Shown: in pieces, positions 1-7,433 of the stretch
Layout of the letters: every line of letters begins with the position of its first letter
Numbering within the stretch: position 1 is the stretch's first letter
Assembly: GCA_964609245.1 (NCBI GenBank)
Contig: CAZSSB010000046.1
Coordinates: forward strand, 1-25,426
Source: JAFGCY01 sp964609245
Lineage (GTDB): Bacteria; 4484-113; JAFGCY01
Direction of reading: 5' to 3'
Length of the DNA: 25,426 nt
Made by a program: the position numbers and the translations under genes
The notes under the pieces: model-generated
Databases searched by the model: none
Told to the model about the DNA's origin: nothing
Seen by the model: the letters and a program-made list of their open reading frames with translations, nothing else

Positions 1-20
1 CCGCGGGGTACTACAGGTCT

Positions 21-494
21 ATGTTGATCGCGGATGATCGAGCGGACAAGGCGGCCCAGCCGCGGCGCGGCGGGCGCGCGGCGCTCAACTTCTGGGTGGA
101 CATCGCCACCGGCGTGGCGTTCGCCGCGATGGTCGGCAGCGGTATCCTGGCGAAGTGGATCCTGCCGCCGGGCAGCCGCGGGGGCACCGGGCTGATCTGG
201 CTGGGGCAGGGGCGCCACTTCTGGGGCGACGTGCACTTCTGGCTGGGGCTCTCGATGCTGGCGCTGGTGATCGTCCACATCTGGCTGCACTGGCACTGGG
301 TGACGGGCACCTGGGGGCGGCTGGTCGGCCGCCTGGGCTCGCCGCTGACCTGGGCGCTCATCGCACTGCTGGCCGCCCTGATGGCGCTGCCGCTGCTTGT
401 CCCGCGCCAGTACAGCGCCGACTACGCCGCCGAGCACGAGGTGCAGGAAGAGCTCTCGAACGAACAGGCCGCGGCGGAGCGCGCCGCGCAGTAG
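21..494 (+). CDS. DUF4405/cytochrome b-like integral membrane protein
   Basis: A 157-aa protein with three predicted membrane segments at about residues 25-49, 71-94 and 109-128. The second segment is His-rich (H66, H72, H86, H90, H92). His pairs in such helices are typical of DUF4405 and cytochrome b561/FdhI-like proteins that bind haem within the membrane, so a role in membrane electron transfer is inferred from pattern only. The C-terminal tail, about residues 130-157, is charged (EHEVQEELSNEQ) and probably cytoplasmic. The ATG at 21 has only a weak upstream AGG. The frame stays open to the window edge, so a longer N-terminus or coupling to an upstream gene outside the window cannot be excluded. 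Stop is TAG. Confidence 0.75.
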   Translation: MLIADDRADKAAQPRRGGRAALNFWVDIATGVAFAAMVGSGILAKWILPPGSRGGTGLIWLGQGRHFWGDVHFWLGLSMLALVIVHIWLHWHWVTGTWGRLVGRLGSPLTWALIALLAALMALPLLVPRQYSADYAAEHEVQEELSNEQAAAERAAQ

Positions 495-543
495 GCCCGG
501 GCGGCGGGACTGGCACGCGGCGCGTCATCCGACGGCCGTGGCC

Positions 544-577
544 CGCGCCAATCCGCCGCAACGCGCGCCAATCCGCC
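544..577. repeat. 14-bp direct repeat, 20-bp period
   Basis: The sequence CGCGCCAATCCGCC occurs exactly at 544-557 and 564-577. A degenerate third copy of its core (CGCGGCAATC) lies at 582-591. The copies are about two helical turns apart and sit just upstream of the -35 box at 615. That placement would suit an activator or repressor site, but no regulator is identified. Confidence 0.5.
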
Positions 578-614
578 ACGCCGCGGCAATCATCCCGACT
601 CGCGGTGACTCGCG

Positions 615-643
615 TTGACGGAGCGCATGACGCGTGCTATCAT
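615..643 (+). promoter_or_regulatory. sigma70-like promoter P1 (TTGACG-N17-TATCAT)
   Basis: The -35 box TTGACG (615-620) and -10 box TATCAT (638-643) each match 5 of 6 consensus bases and are separated by the ideal 17 bp. Expected transcription start is near 650, giving a leader of about 160 nt before the secretin-like gene at 812. Confidence 0.6.
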
Positions 644-645
644 CA

Positions 646-676
646 TTGACAATAACGTATACGCACAGTGTATATG
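646..676 (+). promoter_or_regulatory. second promoter candidate P2 with perfect -35
   Basis: A perfect -35 TTGACA lies at 646-651. The possible -10 elements are TGTATA (669-674, 17 bp spacer) or TATATG (671-676, 19 bp spacer), and both are imperfect. It overlaps the start region of P1, so the two could be alternative promoters for the gene at 812. Confidence 0.4.
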
Positions 677-811
677 TTGATTGGGATAGTGCCTGGGATG
701 TTGTCAACGCGCGCTGCGATTGACCATCACTTACGATAGGCACTGCGGGCGAGCCGAAAGCGGCGCGGCGGCGGTGATTCCCGGGCTGATCCCGCAGCGG
801 GAGGCGGAGGC

Positions 812-2020
812 ATGGCGGACGGGAAGGCATTCCCCTGGCGGATGATGTGGCTGGGCGCGGCGCTGGCCCTGGTGGTGCTGGCGGGCGCCCCGCCGGCGTG
901 GACGCTGGCGCAGGATGAGGGCGGTGGCGATGGCAGCGGGCAGGCCGCGGGAGCTGACGAGCCAGCGGCCCCGGATGAGGCCGCGGCGGCGGACGACGAC
1001 GACGGCGAGGAGGACGCCAACGGTGACGCAGTCGAGATCACGACCGTAACGAAGACGGAGGTCGTCAGCTCGACCGACGTGGTGGAGAGCGAGACCGGCG
1101 GGAGCAAGGAGAAGCACACCACTGAGAAGTACACGCGCACCGTAACCACCGGCACACTGCCGGCGGGCGGTGCGGGTGGCGCTGCCGGTGGTGGCGGCGA
1201 TGGCGATCCGTACTCCGTCTTGCTCGGAATGTACGATCGCGCCGGTGGTCAGCTGCTGCGGACGCCGGAGGAAGAGGATCTCGTCGACTTCAGCGACTTC
1301 GTCACCGAGGGAGTCGAGCTCTACTACTACCCCGACGTCAAGCGGCTGATGCAGATTCTCAATCCACGCGCCTATGAAGTTGACGGAGTCCAGGGGGCGC
1401 GCGACCGGTTGCTCAAGGCGCGGGCCGCGCTGGAGCAGGCGCGGCGGGACGTTGCAGAGAAGGAGCGGGCGGTGTCGGCGGCGCTGGCGACCAGTGCGGG
1501 CGCCCAGTCGCTGCTGGATGCGGCGCTGGAGGTGGTGTTCAGCCTGCAGACCCAGATCACCGGTAAGGAGGATCTGCTGGAAGCCCTGACGGAGCAGCTT
1601 GCGGAGCTGGTGGAGAAACAGACGAGCAGCCCGGATGACGAGGACCTGGCTGAGAGCGTCAAGGAGAAGGAGGCGGCGATCAAGGAGGTCACTGAGGCGC
1701 TGGAGGGCGAGGAAGGCGAAGGTGGCCTGCGCAAGCAGCTGTCCGACGCCGAGGCCAAGGTGGCGAGCGACTCCGAGCTGTCCAAAGGAGTCAGCGATGC
1801 GGCCGCCAAGCTGGCCGAGGCCCGGCGCGAGATGCATCAGAAGCAGGACCTGGTGAAAGCCTACGCCGAAGTCGAGAACATGGCCTTTGCCTACGCCCGG
1901 GACAACGCGCCGTTCTGGGTGGCGCCCGCGCTGGCCCATGAGCCAGAGTGCGAGTGCGTGCTGGGCTACGACGTGGAGGACGCGCTTGGGGCGTACGCAA
2001 AGAAGCTGGAGGAGTGGTAG
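812..2020 (+). CDS. Secretin-like protein, N-terminal part ending at in-frame TAG
   Basis: A 402-aa reading frame with a signal peptide (about residues 1-33, hydrophobic WLGAALALVVLAG, likely cleaved near TLA/QDE). An acidic low-complexity stretch of Asp/Glu/Ala follows (about 34-75), then a Ser/Thr/Gly-rich linker and a long alpha-helical coiled coil (about 195-350). The frame ends in TAG at 2018-2020. The same frame continues directly as coiled coil (KQKDKLTAAIKTLAEQ) into the ORF that reaches 4957, so this is the first third of a single 1381-codon gene. A GGAGG ribosome-binding site precedes the ATG. As it stands the product would be a secreted coiled-coil fragment without the secretin domain. 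The stop may be a nonsense mutation (CAG to TAG), a sequence error or a readthrough site. Confidence 0.75.
   Translation: MADGKAFPWRMMWLGAALALVVLAGAPPAWTLAQDEGGGDGSGQAAGADEPAAPDEAAAADDDDGEEDANGDAVEITTVTKTEVVSSTDVVESETGGSKEKHTTEKYTRTVTTGTLPAGGAGGAAGGGGDGDPYSVLLGMYDRAGGQLLRTPEEEDLVDFSDFVTEGVELYYYPDVKRLMQILNPRAYEVDGVQGARDRLLKARAALEQARRDVAEKERAVSAALATSAGAQSLLDAALEVVFSLQTQITGKEDLLEALTEQLAELVEKQTSSPDDEDLAESVKEKEAAIKEVTEALEGEEGEGGLRKQLSDAEAKVASDSELSKGVSDAAAKLAEARREMHQKQDLVKAYAEVENMAFAYARDNAPFWVAPALAHEPECECVLGYDVEDALGAYAKKLEEW
2018..2020 (+). other. In-frame TAG splitting the secretin-like gene
   Basis: The codon context is GAG TGG TAG AAG CAG. Downstream codons continue the heptad-like coiled coil without a frame change. 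A one-base change from CAG (Gln) would restore the frame. TAG is used as an ordinary stop by several other genes here (ends at 494, 4957, 5471, 6604, 10076, 22069, 23931), which argues against genome-wide UAG recoding. Confidence 0.85.
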
Positions 2021-2326
2021 AAGCAGAAGGACAAGCTGACCGCCGCCATCAAGACGCTGGCGGAGCAGAGCGCGCTGTTCAGAGCCGCCGAGCAGGCGGA
2101 GGCGAAGGCCAGCGAGGACTACGAATTCGCGCTGAAGCTCTACGAAGATTCCAGCAAGTGCAAGCAGCAGCAGGCCGCGCTGGCGAAGGCCAAGCAGGCG
2201 CTGGACGCCGCCCGGCTGAAGGTCGATGAGGCGCAGGCCGCCTGCGAGGAGGCGACTGCGGGCGAGAAGACGGCCCGCGCGGCACTGGACAAGGCCAAGG
2301 CGCAGCTCGCGCAGGCCCAGGCCAGC

Positions 2327-4957
2327 GTGGGCAAGGCGCACGACTGCGAAGTGAGCCGCGAGCGCTACAAGGACACCGATCCCGTCAACCTCGTGTTCAT
2401 GTTCGCCTTTCCGGAGCGCGCCCTGATCATCCTGCGCGGCAAGATCGACCACATTCGCCAGGCCAAGCGCGTGATCCGTGAGTACGACGTGCCGGCGCCG
2501 ATGGCGCGGGTGACGCTCTGGTCGCTGGAAATGAACAGCGACGCCACGCCCAAAGGCACCAAGCACCTCAACGCCGCCCTGGCCGCCATCGACGAGGAGT
2601 TCGCCCTGACCAGGGCGCAGATCGACGCGACGCTCTCGATCCTGCGGGACGCCGTTAACGAGGAGGTCACCACACGGGCTGAAGCTGCCTATGCGGGCGA
2701 AGTGGGCCGACCACCATTTGGCGCGACCTCCCTGGAGGGTTACCTGGATGACACAATGTCCTGTCTGGCGATGCGCGATCCCACGTTCAAGCGGTATTTC
2801 GCCTATCCTTCCATCGTGCGTACGTCCCTGGGTTTCAACACCGACTATCCACTGTATGGTGAGTACCTGCTGAGGGAATGGGCGAGTGATGTCGAGCGGG
2901 GCGTGCTAATAGACTCAGCTGATGGGTACCGGGAGTGGACGGAGTCGATAGACAACGGCAACTGGCACGAGCAGTGGGAGCCACGGACGCGGGACAACAG
3001 CACGCTGTCCGACAGTCCCTGGCTGCAGGAGGCGCTGCCGAGAGAGGATGCCTGGACAAGCGAAGGGCAGGCCAGTTTCACGCGCGCCCAGCTCCGAGCC
3101 AGTCTGGAGGAGTACTACGGACTGATGAGCACCGTGATACCGGACCCCGTCGCAGTGAACACGGTCGGTGAGGCGATGCTGATGCTCAACCTGCTCGACA
3201 CTGAGTCGCGCGCCCGGATACTGCGGCAGTTCGAGACCAAACTCAATGCCTACCTGCGTGAGAACTGCATGTGGCGTGCCAGCGGGCATTGGTGTGGTGA
3301 CGAGACCGGTTGCTGTAACGATGCGCCCCTCAGTTTCCATCGTTTGGTTCGCGCTCTGGGAATCGATGAGTACTCCGGTCAGAGCGGAGCAGGAGGTCTG
3401 GCGGGGAAGCAGATCGCCGTGATCCAGGCAATCAAGCGTTATCACATCCGGCGACTGATGGGTGCGGCAGGCGGGCTGATACTGGCGGCCGATCGCCAGG
3501 AGGTGGAATACCGCCAGTTGTTCAACCTCTGGATCGCACGCGAGCTGGAGAACAGCAGCGCTGCAGATGTGAGCGAGTTCATGGGGAAACCTGACAAGAA
3601 TCGCGACGATCCCAGAGTGTTCAAGCTGCCCGTTACGCAGGACATCATGACCACGATATCGACTGGCCTCAAGCGCAAGCTGCGTGAGATGGTCGATGTC
3701 GGTGACATACCTCCAATGTACGTAGGGTATCTCGACGCGTGCATTGACAACCTCGTGGGATCGCGAACGCAATTGAGCGGAGGCACCGTACCGGCGGACT
3801 CAGCGCAGAGGTATGTGCCGGTGGAGCACTGGGAGCTGTACAACGCCAAACGGCTGTTCAGCTACATGAGCCAGGATGAGTTGGCTGACGCCATTGTCAA
3901 GCGCATGTGGCTGAACAGGAAGACCTTGGAGGCCGCGCGTCCCGTTCAGTATTGGGTGGTGAACGAACTGCGTGCTGACCCGGATGTGCTCAGCGATGTG
4001 CTGGAGCGCAGCTTCAACGCCGAGCGCGAGGCTTGGTGGCGTGACGACAACTGGGACAAGCGCGGTACTGCAGAGCAGTTCGATCACGACTGCTATATCC
4101 TCCGCGAGATACTCGATCAGGTCTACGAGCAGTACGTGGGTGACAACCCCTACCGGCAGGTCGCGAAGGGCGACGAGCTGCTCAAGGAACTCAACAAGGC
4201 GATGGAGGATGAGCTGGACACCCACTTCGTCCAGCCGATGCTCCAGCGTCTGCGCCAGCGGTTGCTGGGCACAGGTGTCAGTGTCGGCGCTTTACAGCGC
4301 ACTTCCATGTTGGTCACCAACCGCAAGCGCTCGCGGATCGAACCGCTGGCCAGCGCCCAGCTCAGGATGGGTGAGGACGTCAGCCTGCTGCCCGAGCTGC
4401 AGCTGCTCGACGACATCTACCAGATCGCCCAGCAGGGCAACGTGCGCGACGTGCTGGACGTGCTGGCCAAGCTGGAGGGCGAGGACGACACCACCGAGGT
4501 CTACGGCGTCACCAGCGGCAACAGATTCGTCGTGACGCCCGTGTTCGATCCCACGGGCCAGGCCTATCGCTTCACCTTCGATCACCTCTACACCAACCGG
4601 ATTCGTGACCCGGACGGCACCACCTCACAGGGCACACTGAACCTGCCGCGCACGGAGCGCCTCTCGCTCAACACCGACGTCCAGCTGAGCAACTTCGAGA
4701 TCCGCGAGGTGGCGCGCTTCGAGTCCAACGCACGTCTTGGCATCGCGCCGAGCGAGAGCGGGGGCATCCCGGTGCTGCGCCATGTCCCGTTGCTGAGAGA
4801 GCTCCCGCTGATCGGCTGGTTCAAACGCCGCACAGGCAAGGCCGCCATCGTGCAGCAGACGGTGATCTTCGCCCAGACCACGATGTACCCGACGATCGAT
4901 GAGATCGTGCCGCTGATGACATCGTCGATCCTCGTCGTTGGCGACCGTCAGAACTAG
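2327..4957 (+). CDS. Secretin-like outer-membrane protein, C-terminal part
   Basis: First start codon (GTG) after the in-frame TAG; 876 aa to a TAG stop. Codons 2021-2326 are coding in the same frame and complete the coiled coil, so this start is a convention and has no visible ribosome-binding site. The N-terminus resembles a secretin N1-type ring domain (ALIILRGKIDHIRQAKRVI followed by YDVPAPMARVTLWSLEMN). The long middle region (about residues 90-650) is unrecognised. The C-terminus resembles the secretin core: VVTPVFDP, then GIPVLRHVPLLRELPLIGWF and TVIFAQTTMYPT, which mirror the family's G-x-P-x-L-x-x-I-P-x-L-G-x-L-F motif and closing strand. Secretins form outer-membrane pores for type II/III secretion or type IV pili. 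No ATPase, inner-membrane or pseudopilin partner lies in the window. The assignment rests on motif reading. Confidence 0.65.
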   Translation: MGKAHDCEVSRERYKDTDPVNLVFMFAFPERALIILRGKIDHIRQAKRVIREYDVPAPMARVTLWSLEMNSDATPKGTKHLNAALAAIDEEFALTRAQIDATLSILRDAVNEEVTTRAEAAYAGEVGRPPFGATSLEGYLDDTMSCLAMRDPTFKRYFAYPSIVRTSLGFNTDYPLYGEYLLREWASDVERGVLIDSADGYREWTESIDNGNWHEQWEPRTRDNSTLSDSPWLQEALPREDAWTSEGQASFTRAQLRASLEEYYGLMSTVIPDPVAVNTVGEAMLMLNLLDTESRARILRQFETKLNAYLRENCMWRASGHWCGDETGCCNDAPLSFHRLVRALGIDEYSGQSGAGGLAGKQIAVIQAIKRYHIRRLMGAAGGLILAADRQEVEYRQLFNLWIARELENSSAADVSEFMGKPDKNRDDPRVFKLPVTQDIMTTISTGLKRKLREMVDVGDIPPMYVGYLDACIDNLVGSRTQLSGGTVPADSAQRYVPVEHWELYNAKRLFSYMSQDELADAIVKRMWLNRKTLEAARPVQYWVVNELRADPDVLSDVLERSFNAEREAWWRDDNWDKRGTAEQFDHDCYILREILDQVYEQYVGDNPYRQVAKGDELLKELNKAMEDELDTHFVQPMLQRLRQRLLGTGVSVGALQRTSMLVTNRKRSRIEPLASAQLRMGEDVSLLPELQLLDDIYQIAQQGNVRDVLDVLAKLEGEDDTTEVYGVTSGNRFVVTPVFDPTGQAYRFTFDHLYTNRIRDPDGTTSQGTLNLPRTERLSLNTDVQLSNFEIREVARFESNARLGIAPSESGGIPVLRHVPLLRELPLIGWFKRRTGKAAIVQQTVIFAQTTMYPTIDEIVPLMTSSILVVGDRQN

Positions 4958-4967
4958 GGAGGCAGGC

Positions 4968-5471
4968 ATGATGGTACGAGCATCGAGCATCAAGGCCGCG
5001 GCGGCGGCCATCGCGGGCGTCCTGCTGGCGCTGCTGCTGAGCGGCTGCGGCACCAGCTGGTTGCTGATGAATGACCTCAAGCAGTTCATCGATGACGCCG
5101 CGCCGCTGCAGATCTGGTCGGGCAAGGTGACAATGGAAGACAGCGGCGACGCAGCCTCCGACGTGCTGGTCGTCGTACGGTCGATCCACATCGCGGCTGA
5201 CCACGATGCCGGTGAAGGCCACGACGTGTCGTCAGCGGAGCCCGCGCGCAGCACGGCCGCGCTGCTCGAAGAGAAGACCGATGCGCACGTCGGTTACACC
5301 GGTGCCGACGGCCGCTACCGGATCTACTACAAGTGGTACGAGGATCGCAACTACACCGTGGAGGCAATCCTGGTGGACGAGGATGGCACTACGTGGTACG
5401 CGATTGAGGAGCGCGGCCAGGTCACCTGGCAGGACCATGAGAATGACCTGGTGCTGGCGGAGCACACGTAG
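4968..5471 (+). CDS. Lipoprotein with carboxypeptidase-regulatory-like domain
   Basis: A 167-aa lipoprotein. The ATG at 4968 is preceded by AGGGAGG at good spacing; an upstream in-frame start at 4938 would overlap the previous gene and lacks such a site. The signal peptide ends in the lipobox LSGC with Cys27 as the lipidated residue. The mature part contains a small beta-sandwich region (about residues 45-160, with VGYTGADGRYRIYYKW). It resembles carboxypeptidase regulatory-like/Cna-B repeats, which are usually structural or binding modules. It starts 10 nt after the secretin-like gene and is probably co-transcribed, so an accessory role beside that protein is possible (inference). Stop is TAG. 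Confidence 0.75.
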   Translation: MMVRASSIKAAAAAIAGVLLALLLSGCGTSWLLMNDLKQFIDDAAPLQIWSGKVTMEDSGDAASDVLVVVRSIHIAADHDAGEGHDVSSAEPARSTAALLEEKTDAHVGYTGADGRYRIYYKWYEDRNYTVEAILVDEDGTTWYAIEERGQVTWQDHENDLVLAEHT

Positions 5472-5503
5472 CCTGCTCCGTCCCCGCCGACAACTGGTCA
5501 GGG

Positions 5504-5527
5504 ACAGGATTGACAGGAGATCACAGG
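5504..5527. repeat. Three ACAGG iterations at 9-10 bp period
   Basis: ACAGG occurs at 5504, 5513 and 5523, between the lipoprotein stop and the patatin start. A perfect -35-like TTGACA (5510-5515) lies inside it, but no good -10 follows at 16-18 bp. It may be a short helical-phase regulatory repeat or chance. Confidence 0.3.
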
Positions 5528-5575
5528 TGGCAGAAGTGGAGCAGTGTTCTCATCTAGGAATGCAGGAGAAACATA

Positions 5576-6604
5576 ATGAATGACGAGGCCACTGGGAGGG
5601 GGAAGTTCAGGATTCTCAGCATCGACGGCGGAGGGGTCCGCGGCGTGTTGCCGGCGGCATACCTGGCTGAGATCGAGAAGGGGCTGCCGGATAGCCGGCA
5701 GCTCTGCGACTGCTTCGACATCATCGCCGGCACGTCCACGGGAGGCATCATCGCCGCGGCGTTGTCACTTGGCATCAGCGCCCAGGATGTCCTGAGCTTC
5801 TACATGAAAGACGCCAAGGAGATATTCACTCCGCCGAACAGACAAGGGAACATCTTCGCCGGACTGGCCAAGCGTTTCCTCGGCTGGATCACGAGGTGCT
5901 TCTCGAAGCAGGACCTCAACACCGATCAGCTGTTCTTCGCCAAGTACGCGCAGGATCCGCTTAGACAGAAGCTCACGGGGGTTCTCGGCGAACGCATCCT
6001 GGATGACGCCAGGACGCTGCTGCTATTGACCGCCGTTGATCTGGCCAGCGGCAGGACCATAGTCTTCAAGAAGCCAGAGGCGAGCAACACCGGCAAATAC
6101 GGCGGCTTTGCAGTCGTCGATGCCGTGCTGGCTACCACGGCCGCGCCCACCTACTTCCCCGCCCACCGGCTCAGCGCTGAAGAGGTCTATGCCGATGGTG
6201 GGCTATGGGCCAACAACCCCGGCCTCGTGGCCTACATGGAAGCTCTAGCCGTCCGGCAGCACCGCATCGGCACGGAGGGCAATGCGTTCGGCACTGACGA
6301 TATCACCGTTCTCTCGATCAACACGGGCGATGCGCAGGGCCCGGACTTCCGCGGCCCATTTGTGGGCTACGGTCTGATCTGGTGGATGCCAAGGCTGCTC
6401 CAGGTCGTGTTTCACGCCCAGGCGGCGGGGACTGAGTACTTCCTAACGGATCTCCTAGGTGATCGGCTCAAGCGGGTGGGCTTCACGCTGACGGAGGACA
6501 TGAGGCCACTTGACTCCACAAGCCACCTGAAGGAGATGGCGCAGCTTGGCCGCCAGACAGCGATGGCGGAAGCAGAGGACGTTCTGAGTCGGTTCGTGCT
6601 GTAG
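5576..6604 (+). CDS. Patatin-like phospholipase
   Basis: A 342-aa patatin-fold acyl hydrolase expected to cleave acyl esters of membrane phospholipids. All catalytic elements are present: the oxyanion-hole motif DGGGVRG (residues 17-23), the nucleophile elbow GTSTGG with Ser54, and the dyad Asp207 in DGG (207-209), followed by WANNPG. It has no signal peptide, so it should be cytosolic. AGGAGA lies just before the ATG. The order ILSIDGGGVRG...FDIIAGTSTGG and the length resemble the soluble patatins that include CBASS effectors (CapV type). However, no CD-NTase or other cyclase gene is adjacent, so an anti-phage role is not supported by context. The fold and activity are clear; the physiological role is unknown. 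Confidence 0.92.
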   Translation: MNDEATGRGKFRILSIDGGGVRGVLPAAYLAEIEKGLPDSRQLCDCFDIIAGTSTGGIIAAALSLGISAQDVLSFYMKDAKEIFTPPNRQGNIFAGLAKRFLGWITRCFSKQDLNTDQLFFAKYAQDPLRQKLTGVLGERILDDARTLLLLTAVDLASGRTIVFKKPEASNTGKYGGFAVVDAVLATTAAPTYFPAHRLSAEEVYADGGLWANNPGLVAYMEALAVRQHRIGTEGNAFGTDDITVLSINTGDAQGPDFRGPFVGYGLIWWMPRLLQVVFHAQAAGTEYFLTDLLGDRLKRVGFTLTEDMRPLDSTSHLKEMAQLGRQTAMAEAEDVLSRFVL

Positions 6605-6666
6605 GTGCGATCTTGCATCGTGTGGCGAGCGCACTCGCAGCGCATCGGTGTTTCTGGGCTTGCCTT

Positions 6667-6676
6667 CCCCCCCCCC
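6667..6676. repeat. Homopolymer run of 10 C
   Basis: Ten consecutive cytosines lie in non-coding DNA between the patatin gene and the sigma-factor remnant. The run is prone to slippage or miscounting by sequencers. Confidence 0.9.
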
Positions 6677-6699
6677 ACGCGCAACCTGCGCCGCGCTGT

Positions 6700-6795
6700 C
6701 TGGCATCATGGTTGCTCGGCATCGTGCGCACCCGCTTCCTGATGGCCCGCCGGCGGCGACGGGGCCGGCCGCTACAGCGAGGGCTAGCCCGGTGA
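6700..6795 (+). pseudogene. ECF sigma factor remnant (region 2 fragment)
   Basis: This stretch translates as LASWLLGIVRTRFLMARRRR followed by a Gly/Arg/Leu tail and a stop. Positions 6709-6758 match 46 of 50 bases of the second ECF sigma gene (10345-10394), including 32 identical bases at 6727-6758. Similarity stops abruptly at 6759. The rest of a sigma factor (start, the DLLQEA helix, region 4) is missing. It is therefore a decayed or recombined fragment of a third sigma copy, lying directly upstream of intact ECF sigma gene 1. Confidence 0.7.
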
Positions 6796-6852
6796 GGTCT
6801 GCGCTGTAGGATGTTGCATCTGTGGCAGGGGCGGCATCAGTGTGGGTGAGGA

Positions 6853-7386
<534 letters not shown>

Positions 7387-7433
7387 AGTGGGCGGAGCAC
7401 ACGGGCATCCGGAATCCGGAGCGGAGGTGACCG

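Larger units (their letters stand above)
495..811. other. 317-nt intergenic region upstream of the secretin-like gene
   Basis: No convincing gene is visible. The first part is GC-rich and carries a 14-bp direct repeat. From about 610 to 740 the composition turns AT-richer and holds two sigma70-like promoter candidates. A GGAGG ribosome-binding site lies just before the ATG at 812. No clear intrinsic terminator for the upstream gene is seen. Confidence 0.6.

Noticed and set aside
2018..2020. UAG recoded as an amino acid genome-wide
   Set aside because: TAG ends at least seven other genes here at natural C-termini, so general reassignment is unlikely. A local event or error is simpler.
731..2566. 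611-aa minus-strand open frame
   Set aside because: It lies antisense to the secretin-like gene, has low-complexity composition typical of the complement of GC-rich coding DNA, and shows no start signals or domains.
5510..5515. Promoter for the patatin gene based on perfect TTGACA
   Set aside because: No acceptable -10 hexamer lies 16-18 bp downstream, so it is reported only as part of a short repeat.
5576..6604. CBASS defence operon
   Set aside because: No CD-NTase, Cap2/Cap3 or HORMA/TRIP13 gene lies on either side; neighbours are a lipoprotein and sigma-factor genes.
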